Below are positions 1 to 6,086 of a DNA stretch of 6,086 bases, piece by piece. Source of the stretch: Candidatus Uhrbacteria bacterium (GTDB taxonomy: Bacteria > Patescibacteriota > Patescibacteriia > 2-12-FULL-60-25); assembly GCA_023246325.1 (NCBI GenBank), contig JAHFIO010000057.1:1-6086 (forward strand), given 5' to 3'. The position numbers and the translations under genes were made by a program. Below the pieces are notes generated by a model that saw only the letters and a program-made list of their open reading frames with translations, searched no databases and was not told the DNA's origin. The stretch's first letter is position 1. Each line of letters opens with the position of its first letter.

Positions 1-1800
1 GAAGATACAGAAAAAAGAATTTCTGGATTAGCAAAAATTCATCGCTGGTTAGATCCTGATGGTATTTTTTCCGAAACTGCTATGAAGGATGAAGGTTTTG
101 CGAGGTCTATGTTAGACACAAACTCCGCCATACCAGACCGTGCTCCAAAAAGACTTGCAGAAACTTTATTACAAAGAATGTTGCCGAGATATGCAGAAGA
201 AGTAAGAAAAAAATCAATAATGTCACGTGCACAAAGTTTTTTTGGCAATCAAGAACAATTTGCCGTGGGTGATACTCAATCAACTGATTTAGAGGGTGGT
301 GGTTTTGGAGAACTTGCAGATACTCGTACAGTTTTAGAATCAAGAGATGCTATTCACGATATTCTTTCAACGGGTGTATTCGGACGATTTGATACATCTT
401 CACATACATGGCAAAAAGTATTTGTTGAAACGAGGAAATCGTCATCAGAAATTTCTCGAACAACGACACTTACATTAGTTGATTTGAAAAATACAAAAAG
501 AACCATCCTGCCGAAACCGTTAGATGCGAGAGTGATTGCAGAACGTGTGCATGGAATAGATGCAAAAGGAAAAGAAAGTATACTGACGCCTGAATTCAAT
601 AGTTTGGGCGAAGCCGTAGTAGAAATACCAATAGGCACAGAAAAAATTGTATACTCAATTGAATTACCAATGACACATGAACCAATGGCTGATGTGAGTG
701 AAAAAGAATTTGAAGCATTTGTAAAAAAAATAAAACGAGATCAGGGAAATGAGTTGACGGAGATTTTAAAAGGTTTGCCTCAAGATATTACGGCGCGTAT
801 AAGAAATAAAAAATTTCTCGCACTATCCCCAAAACAAAAAGTAATGGAAATAGAAAAAATAGTTCGTTCACTTGGATATTATGACGTGAATAATCAAGAC
901 GTGAGTAAGGAGAAAAAGGGAAAATCTCTCGAAGACCAGATTTTAATTTGTGAAGAGAGATTAGCAAGTTTAAAATTGGATAAAAAAAATGGTATAGGTC
1001 CAGAAAAAAGATTCGCGGGTGTTTGTGCGGACTTCGCATCAATTACATCTGCATTATTACGTGAAGCAGGTTTTCCGGCTGGAGTTATGACAGGATATGC
1101 TATGAATGGAAAATCTTCAGAAAGAAAAAATAATCACGCAACAGCCTGTATTCCATGGCCAGATGGAAAAGGGGGTATAAGATTTATTTCTATTGACGGG
1201 ACACCGGGGAGTTCTAATCCTGCCTATGCATGGATAGAAGGGCAGAGTGTAGGTGAAAAGGAAAAAGGATCAGATATTGAAGTACGCGAAGAAGTGGTAG
1301 CGGCGAATATAGTTATTGAAGAATTATTACAAGCTATACAAGCAAATAATGTTGAAGCTATTCAAAAATTATCAAATGGACAATTAGAAAAAGCATTGAA
1401 TGTAATTTTACAATATGAAGTGAAAAAATCGCATGTGCATATAATTGAAAGTGTTTTGAGTTTGTATCAATACAGTGGTATAGCACATATTGAAAATAAA
1501 ATTGAAAAAGATATTGAATTGCGAAAAATGATTGAGGGCGCTATGGGGGATGCGATTGCGCGTGAGCGGCGTTTTAATCCGTTGGCAGAAGCGGGTAAAG
1601 AAAAAGCAGGAATAGCCTTAATGGATTTAGCGCGTGAGTATATGGATAAATTTGTACGTGCGGGTATTGTAAAAAATAAAGTGGAGGCCTTGGATAAATT
1701 GGAACAAATCGCTGGGTTGGCATCGCGGAATTTAGATCCTGTTGAACAACGCGCTTTTGCTGCGGTTATTGGGTATATACGTGCAAAAAAGATGACATAA
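1..1800 (+). CDS. Transglutaminase-like (cysteine protease fold) protein, 5'-truncated by window edge
   Basis: The frame is open from base 1 to TAA at 1798-1800 (599 visible codons). The first ATG, at 82, has no ribosome-binding site and the frame is equally coding before it, so the true start is probably upstream of the window. Counting from base 1, the core domain spans about residues 335-410. It shows a GVCADF motif with the candidate catalytic Cys342, followed by a helix (ALLREAGFPAGV), then NNHA with His379 and SIDGTPG with Asp399. This Cys-His-Asp order and spacing is that of the transglutaminase-like superfamily, which includes cross-linking enzymes and many proteases or amidases. A beta-rich segment (about 124-227) precedes it, and a charged helical region without membrane segments (about 430-599) follows. 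The export signal, if any, would lie in the missing N-terminus. The substrate is unknown. The family call is firm; the function is not. Confidence 0.85.
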   Translation, partial: EDTEKRISGLAKIHRWLDPDGIFSETAMKDEGFARSMLDTNSAIPDRAPKRLAETLLQRMLPRYAEEVRKKSIMSRAQSFFGNQEQFAVGDTQSTDLEGGGFGELADTRTVLESRDAIHDILSTGVFGRFDTSSHTWQKVFVETRKSSSEISRTTTLTLVDLKNTKRTILPKPLDARVIAERVHGIDAKGKESILTPEFNSLGEAVVEIPIGTEKIVYSIELPMTHEPMADVSEKEFEAFVKKIKRDQGNELTEILKGLPQDITARIRNKKFLALSPKQKVMEIEKIVRSLGYYDVNNQDVSKEKKGKSLEDQILICEERLASLKLDKKNGIGPEKRFAGVCADFASITSALLREAGFPAGVMTGYAMNGKSSERKNNHATACIPWPDGKGGIRFISIDGTPGSSNPAYAWIEGQSVGEKEKGSDIEVREEVVAANIVIEELLQAIQANNVEAIQKLSNGQLEKALNVILQYEVKKSHVHIIESVLSLYQYSGIAHIENKIEKDIELRKMIEGAMGDAIARERRFNPLAEAGKEKAGIALMDLAREYMDKFVRAGIVKNKVEALDKLEQIAGLASRNLDPVEQRAFAAVIGYIRAKKMT

Positions 1801-1803
1801 GGT

Positions 1804-1809
1804 TATACT
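1804..1809 (+). promoter_or_regulatory. Possible -10 promoter box (TATACT) for gap
   Basis: TATACT matches the sigma-70 -10 consensus at five of six positions and lies in the 18-bp gap between the upstream stop codon and the gap ATG. Normal spacing would put the transcription start near A1816, giving a leader of about three bases. No good -35 element is visible at the expected distance and there is no extended -10 TGn. A chance hexamer in AT-rich DNA cannot be excluded. The absence of a Shine-Dalgarno before gap fits a near-leaderless mRNA. Confidence 0.4.
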
Positions 1810-1818
1810 CATCTCACT

Positions 1819-2811
1819 ATGACAAAAATTGGAATTAATGGCTTCGGCCGAATAGGACGTAATGTTCTAAAAGCAGGCTTAACAAAAAAGGGTTTTACTG
1901 TGGTTGGGATCAATGATCTCACAGATACGAAAACGCTTGCGCATTTATTGCGTCACGATTCTTCATATCATGGATATGATAAACAAGTGACATGTGATGA
2001 GAAAAATTTAATTATAGATGGGATGAAAATTCCTGTATTTGCAGAAAAAGATCCAACAAAATTACCTTGGGGGAAATTAAATGCAGATGTTGTTTTAGAA
2101 TGTACCGGGCGATTTACAGATGAGGCAGGGGCAATGCAACATATCACTGCGGGCGCAAAAAAAGTAATTATTTCCGCGCCATCAAAAGGAGGTAATATTC
2201 CGACCCAAGTTTTAGGAGTGAAAGATCCATCTATAGATATAAAAGCAAAAGTATTAAATAATGCTTCTTGTACCACAAATTGTATTGCGCCTGTTGCAGC
2301 AGTTCTACAATCTGCATTTGGAATTTCAAAAGCAATGATGACAACTATTCATTCGTATACTGCAGATCAAGTGTTGCAGGATGGGCCGCATAAAGATCTA
2401 CGTCGTGCACGTGGAGCGCCACAAAATATTGTGCCCACAACAACGGGTGCTGCAATTGCAACGGGTGAAGTGATCCCAGAATTAAAAGGATTATTTGACG
2501 GATTATCCATCCGTGTGCCTACCGCGGTTGTATCATTAGCAGATTTTACATTTTTATTGAAGAAAAAAGTGACAAAGAAAGAAGTGAATGATGTACTCAT
2601 CGCTGCTTCGAAAGAACTTCGATGGAAAGGAATTTTAGAAGTAACGGAAGAAGAATTAGTATCAAGTGATTTTGTGGGAAATCCTGCATCGTGTATCGTG
2701 GATTTGCCTTTGACATGTGTGGTTGATGGCGATATGGTGAAAATAATTGCTTGGTATGATAATGAATGGGGATATTCGCATCGATTGGCGGAACTTGCAC
2801 TCATGATATAA
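1819..2811 (+). CDS. gap: Type I glyceraldehyde-3-phosphate dehydrogenase, phosphorylating
   Basis: The cytoplasmic glycolytic enzyme converts glyceraldehyde 3-phosphate, phosphate and NAD+ to 1,3-bisphosphoglycerate and NADH, and acts reversibly. The 330-residue product has the usual family length and is complete. The Rossmann motif INGFGRIGR is at residues 6-14. Asp33, at the end of the second strand, is the residue that usually favours NAD+ over NADP+. The active-site motif ASCTTNC (149-155) carries nucleophile Cys151, and His178 in TTIHSYT is the catalytic base. HKDLRRARG (191-199) and the C-terminal AWYDNEWGYS (311-320) are typical. ATG 1819 is the natural start because the nucleotide-binding motif follows within six residues. 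There is no Shine-Dalgarno: the nearest purine run (AAGG at 1799-1802) is 16 bases away. It lies 18 bp after the transglutaminase-like gene and 19 bp before the phosphoesterase gene, and probably begins a glycolytic transcription unit. Confidence 0.98.
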   Translation: MTKIGINGFGRIGRNVLKAGLTKKGFTVVGINDLTDTKTLAHLLRHDSSYHGYDKQVTCDEKNLIIDGMKIPVFAEKDPTKLPWGKLNADVVLECTGRFTDEAGAMQHITAGAKKVIISAPSKGGNIPTQVLGVKDPSIDIKAKVLNNASCTTNCIAPVAAVLQSAFGISKAMMTTIHSYTADQVLQDGPHKDLRRARGAPQNIVPTTTGAAIATGEVIPELKGLFDGLSIRVPTAVVSLADFTFLLKKKVTKKEVNDVLIAASKELRWKGILEVTEEELVSSDFVGNPASCIVDLPLTCVVDGDMVKIIAWYDNEWGYSHRLAELALMI

Positions 2812-2818
2812 ATGGGGC

Positions 2819-2822
2819 AGGA
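2819..2822 (+). promoter_or_regulatory. Shine-Dalgarno (AGGA) of the phosphoesterase gene
   Basis: AGGA lies eight bases before ATG 2831, a standard spacing, and supports that start. It is the only clear ribosome-binding site before any of the five visible starts. The spacer ends in an A run that continues into the start codon (A8 at 2824-2831). Confidence 0.6.
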
Positions 2823-2830
2823 TAAAAAAA

Positions 2831-3730
2831 ATGAATCTACGTCGTACGCATGAAAGCCCGCTTGTATTTGATATTATACTTGTATGTGTTGCGATATTTG
2901 GTTTTGTGATTGCACAAAAAAGTTTTCTTGAGGCAGGATGGTGGAACATAGTAGGAATATGCGCGATAATAGGAGAATGTATTTTATTGTATGGTTCTTG
3001 TATTGAGCCACGTTGTATAGTAGTAAAAAAATATCGCGAGGCACTTATACCGCATCCTGCCGAATGGGTGAGAGTTTTATTTTTTTCAGATTTTCATGCA
3101 GGTGGATATAAATCAGCAGCGTGGTATGCCCGCGTAGTAGAAAAAGCAAAAACGTTAGATGCGGATATTATAATTATGGGAGGTGACTATGTGGTGGATA
3201 TTTCTACGCCAATAAAAGATTTGGGAGCGTTTGCAACATTAAAAGGAAAAATAGGAAAATATTATGTAATGGGAAATCATGATTTGGTTGATCATCCTGC
3301 CGAGATACGTGATGCGTTAGAAACATGGGGATATATATGCATAGAAAAAAAGATATTGCGATTAGAAAAACAGGGGCGCAGTTTTGACCTTGCTGGTATT
3401 TCTGATCCTTGGTTTGATGATGCGCGTATTCCAAAGCGGCAGGATGCGGACATGCCACATATCACGATTTCGCATGAACCAGATGTGCTTATGGATTATG
3501 TGGGTGGTGAAACGGATTTGATGCTTTGTGGGCATACACATGGAGGGCAAATTCGATTTCCGATTATAGGACCTATGGTTATACCTACCCGAATTGGGCG
3601 TGGTCTTGATCGAGGGAGAAAAGTGTTTCATAAAATTACATGCATTATTTCCCCTGGATTAGGAGAGAGTGATATTCGCGCACGTTTGTTGAATCCACCG
3701 AGTATAGTATGCGTGGATATTGGTGTATAA
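2831..3730 (+). CDS. Membrane-anchored calcineurin-like metallophosphoesterase (YkuE-type)
   Basis: The 299-residue protein has two predicted N-terminal membrane segments (about residues 11-28 and 38-55) followed by a calcineurin-like phosphoesterase domain from about 80 to the end. The two-metal site motifs are all present in order: SDFH (Asp87, His89), GGD (Asp119), GNHD (Asn149, His150), SHEPD (His215) and GHTHGG (His235, His237). Catalysis is therefore expected to be intact. The layout of short membrane anchor, SDxH motif and GHTHGGQIRFP near the C-terminus resembles the YkuE/YaeI group, often annotated as phosphodiesterases or UDP-diacylglucosamine pyrophosphatase-like. The true substrate cannot be read from sequence, and I would not call it LpxH. 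It is placed between gap and pgk with 19- and 7-bp gaps, so it is probably co-transcribed with gap. Its role there is unknown. The catalytic domain may face either side of the membrane. Confidence 0.9.
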   Translation: MNLRRTHESPLVFDIILVCVAIFGFVIAQKSFLEAGWWNIVGICAIIGECILLYGSCIEPRCIVVKKYREALIPHPAEWVRVLFFSDFHAGGYKSAAWYARVVEKAKTLDADIIIMGGDYVVDISTPIKDLGAFATLKGKIGKYYVMGNHDLVDHPAEIRDALETWGYICIEKKILRLEKQGRSFDLAGISDPWFDDARIPKRQDADMPHITISHEPDVLMDYVGGETDLMLCGHTHGGQIRFPIIGPMVIPTRIGRGLDRGRKVFHKITCIISPGLGESDIRARLLNPPSIVCVDIGV

Positions 3731-3731
3731 T
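3726..3731 (+). promoter_or_regulatory. Perfect -10 box (TATAAT) overlapping stop codon, ahead of pgk
   Basis: TATAAT matches the sigma-70 -10 consensus at all six positions and contains the TAA stop (3728-3730) of the phosphoesterase gene. Exactly six bases separate it from ATG 3738, so the usual start point coincides with the A of the start codon, predicting a leaderless pgk transcript. No -35 hexamer is evident about 17 bases upstream (3703-3708), and the extended -10 TGn is not in register. Because the hexamer includes a stop codon in AT-rich sequence, chance is a real alternative. Confidence 0.45.
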
Positions 3732-3737
3732 AGGTGC

Positions 3738-4931
3738 ATGAAACTTTCTACGTTAAAACCTACGCAAAAAATTAATGGAAAAAGAATTTTTTTACGTGTA
3801 GATTGGAATGTGCCTTTGCATGGGGGATTGGGCGGTGAGGATTCATTGAAAATCAATCGTACTATTGAAACGATCAAAAATTTGTCTGAAAGAGGTGCTA
3901 TTGTGTTGATTGCAACTCATCTGGGACGACCAAAGAAATCTGATCCTGCATATAGTACAAAAAAAATATTGAGCATGGTAGCGTCATATACGCTAGGTAT
4001 ACATTTTTTACAGTATAGATTGGATACAAAGGAGGGATTAAAATCCGTGCAAGAAGAAATACAAAATGCAAAAGAAGGCGCTTTATTTTTATTAGAGAAT
4101 GTTCGATATTATGCGGGAGAAGAAAAAAATTCTCCAATTCTTGCTAAAGCATTTGCTTCTTTAGCAGATATGTTTATAAATGATGCATTTGCATCTTGTC
4201 ATCGTACGCATGCATCGGTTGTTGGTATTACGAAATATCTGCCTGCATATGCAGGACCAAGTTTGATGCAGGAAGTGCATGCATTGGATGCGTTGGTACA
4301 TGCGCCAAAAAAACCATTTGTTGCTGTTATTGGAGGCGCAAAACTTTCTACTAAGGTTCCTGTTTTGCATGCTTTGTTGAATAGAGCGGATACGGTTTTA
4401 GTAGGTGGAGCTATGGCGAATATTTTTTTTGCAGCACAAAAAAAAGAAATCGGGAAATCATTTGTTGAAAAAGAATCTATTATGATGGCAAAAAAATTAT
4501 TGAAAAATAAAAACCTCATCCTGCCGAGTGATGTGGCTGTTGCGAAAAAATTAGAGGCAGGATACCAGGCGCGTGTTTGTAGCGTAGATGATGTGGAGCC
4601 AGATGATATGATAGGAGATATTGGTGTTGCGACCATGAAAGAATGGTCGGTGATTTTGAAAAAAGCAAAAACAATTTGTTGGAATGGTCCAGTCGGAGTA
4701 TGTGAAGTGAAAACATTTTCGCATGGGTCACTGTTTATTGCGCGGGTAATTGGCAGTATATCGAAGGGTAAGTGTTTTGGCGTTGCAGGTGGAGGTGATA
4801 CACTTCCCGTGGTATTAGGAAGTGGAGTGTCGAAATGGTTTGATCATATTTCGACCGGAGGTGGTGCAATGTTAGAGTATATCGCACATAAAGGAAGTTT
4901 ACCTGGATTAAAAGCTATATTAAAAAAATAA
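3738..4931 (+). CDS. pgk: Phosphoglycerate kinase
   Basis: The cytoplasmic enzyme transfers phosphate from 1,3-bisphosphoglycerate to ADP, making ATP and 3-phosphoglycerate, directly after the gap reaction. From ATG 3738 the product is 397 residues, the normal bacterial length. N-domain substrate motifs are RVDWNVP (20-26), HLGRP (61-65), NVRYYAGEE (121-129) and FINDAFASCHRTHAS (147-161). C-domain nucleotide motifs are GGAKLSTK (199-206), WNGPVGVCE (315-323), GGGDT (351-355) and STGGGA (372-377). A TTG at 3720 in the same frame would add six residues and overlap the upstream gene; ATG 3738 fits the family N-terminus better. There is no properly spaced Shine-Dalgarno (AGG ends three bases before ATG). 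One oddity is Lys38 in KINRTIETI, where the family usually has Arg in a RIxxxLPTI-like motif. The downstream SIMPL gene starts nine bases after the stop. Confidence 0.98.
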   Translation: MKLSTLKPTQKINGKRIFLRVDWNVPLHGGLGGEDSLKINRTIETIKNLSERGAIVLIATHLGRPKKSDPAYSTKKILSMVASYTLGIHFLQYRLDTKEGLKSVQEEIQNAKEGALFLLENVRYYAGEEKNSPILAKAFASLADMFINDAFASCHRTHASVVGITKYLPAYAGPSLMQEVHALDALVHAPKKPFVAVIGGAKLSTKVPVLHALLNRADTVLVGGAMANIFFAAQKKEIGKSFVEKESIMMAKKLLKNKNLILPSDVAVAKKLEAGYQARVCSVDDVEPDDMIGDIGVATMKEWSVILKKAKTICWNGPVGVCEVKTFSHGSLFIARVIGSISKGKCFGVAGGGDTLPVVLGSGVSKWFDHISTGGGAMLEYIAHKGSLPGLKAILKK

Positions 4932-4940
4932 TATTTAATT

Positions 4941-5717
4941 ATGAATACTATGATGAACGATTCACACAATAGCAGAATGATGAATGGCTTGAAAGGATTA
5001 TTAGCAGTAGCATTGGTTGCGTACGTGGGTTTGCTTGCGCGCAATACAAATCAACAATACAATTTTATTGGTAAAACATTGCATGATCGTGATACGTTTA
5101 CGGTGAATGGAGAGGGAAAGGTGTCTGCGAAACCAGATCTCGTGAAAGTATCTTTAGGTGTAACAACGGATGCAATAACCGTGAAAGAAGCGCAGAAAAC
5201 AAATACAGATCATATGAATGCAATTATTTCTGCGTTGAAGTCTATGGATATAGCTGCAAAAGATATTCAGACGGCGAATTATTCTGTATATCCAAAAATA
5301 GATTGGACAAATGGAAAACAGCGTATTTTAGGATATACGGTTTCACAAAATGTAGAAGTAAAAGTTCGTGATTTAGATAAAGTGGGAGATGTATTGGGTA
5401 AGGCGGGAGAATTGGGTGCGAATCAAGTTGGTGGATTAGATTTTACGGTTGATGATCCAAAAGTATTGCAAGATCAAGCTCGTGATATAGCAATAGATGA
5501 TGCAAAGAAAAAGGCTAATATATTAGCTTCAAAATTAGGATTGCAGGTAGTGAAAGTTGTGACATTTTCTGAAAATGGTGGTGGTCAACCGTATCCGCGA
5601 CCGATGGAATATAGCGCAATGATGAAAGCTGATTCGGCGGGATCAGGTGCACCGCAAATTGAAGCGGGGTCATTAGATGTGAATGCAAATGTAAGCGTAA
5701 CATTTGAAGTACGATAA
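4941..5717 (+). CDS. SIMPL (DUF541) domain protein with N-terminal membrane anchor
   Basis: The 258-residue protein has a short polar N-terminus, one hydrophobic segment (about residues 17-33: LKGLLAVALVAYVGLLA) and then a SIMPL/DUF541 domain from about 52 to 258. Characteristic stretches are VNGEGKVSAKPD (55-66), near the start of the mature domain, IQTANYSVYP (109-118), GYTVSQNVEVKVRDLDKVG (131-149) and the helix around ARDIAIDDAKKKANILASKLG (180-200). The family includes YggE of Escherichia coli and Brucella BP26, periplasmic or surface proteins tied to stress and oligomeric channel-like assemblies; the biochemical role is poorly defined. No lipobox cysteine is present, so the hydrophobic segment is probably an uncleaved anchor. 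Several Met codons (residues 1, 4, 5, 13, 14) could serve as the start. ATG 4941 is chosen as the longest, but there is no Shine-Dalgarno to decide it. A TATATT at 4916-4921 could be a weak -10. The gene sits between pgk and eno. Confidence 0.9.
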   Translation: MNTMMNDSHNSRMMNGLKGLLAVALVAYVGLLARNTNQQYNFIGKTLHDRDTFTVNGEGKVSAKPDLVKVSLGVTTDAITVKEAQKTNTDHMNAIISALKSMDIAAKDIQTANYSVYPKIDWTNGKQRILGYTVSQNVEVKVRDLDKVGDVLGKAGELGANQVGGLDFTVDDPKVLQDQARDIAIDDAKKKANILASKLGLQVVKVVTFSENGGGQPYPRPMEYSAMMKADSAGSGAPQIEAGSLDVNANVSVTFEVR

Positions 5718-5719
5718 AT

Positions 5720-6086
5720 ATGTTTTCAAAAACAAAAATCATATCTGTACGAGCGCGAGAGATTTTAGATTCGCGCGGAAATCCAACCGTCGCATGCCGC
5801 GTATTATTATCAAGTGGTGATTTTGCAGAAGCAAAAGTACCATCAGGTGCAAGTACGGGGTCGCATGAGGCTTTGGAATTGCGTGATGGCGGAAAAAGAT
5901 ATGGTGGGAAGGGGTGCCTAAAAGCAGTTGCAAATGTAAATACAAAAATAGCAAAAGTATTGCAAGGCATGGATGCGACTAAGCAAGAAGAAATCGATAC
6001 CGTGATGTTACATCTAGATGGTACACCAAATAAAGCGAAATTAGGTGCGAATGCTATTTTAGCAGTTTCTTTGGCATGTGCAGAAG
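5720..6086 (+). CDS. eno: Enolase, N-terminal part, 3'-truncated by window edge
   Basis: Enolase interconverts 2-phosphoglycerate and phosphoenolpyruvate in the cytoplasm and needs Mg2+. Only the first 122 codons are in the window; the family is usually about 420-430 residues, so the catalytic barrel lies beyond the end. The visible N-terminal domain is unmistakable: AREILDSRGNPTV (12-24), the mobile Mg2+-binding loop PSGASTGSHEALELRDG (41-57), GKGCLKAVANVN (63-74), and LDGTPNKAKLGANAILAVSL (99-118). ATG 5720 lies two bases after the SIMPL stop codon. The family N-terminus fits this start, and no Shine-Dalgarno is apparent, so translational coupling to the upstream gene is plausible. Nothing in the visible part suggests degeneration. 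Confidence 0.97.
   Translation, partial: MFSKTKIISVRAREILDSRGNPTVACRVLLSSGDFAEAKVPSGASTGSHEALELRDGGKRYGGKGCLKAVANVNTKIAKVLQGMDATKQEEIDTVMLHLDGTPNKAKLGANAILAVSLACAE

Noticed and set aside
82..84. ATG as the true start of the transglutaminase-like gene
   Set aside because: The frame is open and equally coding back to base 1 and there is no ribosome-binding site, so the gene most likely begins outside the window.
1801..1818. Intergenic terminator between the transglutaminase-like gene and gap
   Set aside because: The 18-bp gap contains no inverted repeat or T-run, so the upstream gene may be read through into gap.
2367..2804. 145-codon open frame on the minus strand opposite gap
   Set aside because: Mirror of a highly conserved gene on the other strand. 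The translated product is low-complexity and Ser/Thr-rich, with no recognisable domain or start signal.
3720..3737. TTG start that would extend pgk by six residues into the phosphoesterase gene
   Set aside because: The added residues (MVYNRC) have no counterpart in the usual PGK N-terminus, no Shine-Dalgarno precedes it, and ATG 3738 gives the normal length.
2842..4212. 11-bp repeat TCGTACGCATG at 2842-2852 and 4202-4212
   Set aside because: Both copies are in coding sequence and encode Arg-Thr-His in unrelated proteins. There are only two copies, consistent with chance.
4242..4255. Perfect 14-bp palindrome CCTGCATATGCAGG
   Set aside because: It lies inside pgk and encodes the expected peptide segment around PAYAG in a stretch rich in GCAT. 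There is no loop or T-run, so it is not a terminator, and a single copy in coding sequence gives no support for an operator.
4199..4636. 145-codon open frame on the minus strand opposite pgk
   Set aside because: Shadow of pgk codon usage; no domain or ribosome-binding site.
5515..5970. 151-codon open frame on the minus strand across the SIMPL-eno junction
   Set aside because: It crosses two well-supported genes on the other strand and encodes no recognisable motif.

Overview
The window is AT-rich and fully coding on the + strand. It holds six genes in one orientation with gaps of only 2 to 19 bp: the 3' part of a transglutaminase-like protein gene, gap (GAPDH), a membrane-anchored metallophosphoesterase, pgk (phosphoglycerate kinase), a membrane-anchored SIMPL/DUF541 protein, and the 5' part of eno (enolase). 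I see no tRNA, rRNA, CRISPR array, insertion sequence, integrase or convincing intrinsic terminator. No stretch over 20 bp is unassigned.

The organism is bacterial. The compact layout, scarcity of Shine-Dalgarno sequences, a large transglutaminase-like protein and a lower-glycolysis cluster interleaved with small envelope-type genes fit a reduced-genome lineage such as Candidatus Patescibacteria (CPR). That placement is inference from style and context, not a database match. All five visible stop codons are TAA, and no in-frame TGA occurs in roughly 2,000 codons. This argues against the TGA=Gly code of Gracilibacteria/Absconditabacteria and for ordinary code 11.

Layout: 1-1800 is a long soluble protein with a Cys-His-Asp triad, missing its N-terminus. 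1819-2811 is gap, 2831-3730 the phosphoesterase, 3738-4931 pgk, 4941-5717 the SIMPL protein, and 5720 to the window end is eno. gap and pgk supply consecutive steps (glyceraldehyde-3-P to 1,3-bisphosphoglycerate to 3-phosphoglycerate with ATP formation), and enolase acts two steps later. No phosphoglycerate mutase or triosephosphate isomerase gene lies between them. The two inserted genes look like envelope proteins (N-terminal membrane segments followed by one soluble domain), and their link to glycolysis is unknown.

The most notable signals are a perfect TATAAT overlapping the phosphoesterase stop codon, placed so that transcription would begin on the A of the pgk ATG (a predicted leaderless mRNA); a similar TATACT just before gap; and a lysine in pgk where the family normally has a catalytic arginine. 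I found nothing that amounts to a clearly new biological system.
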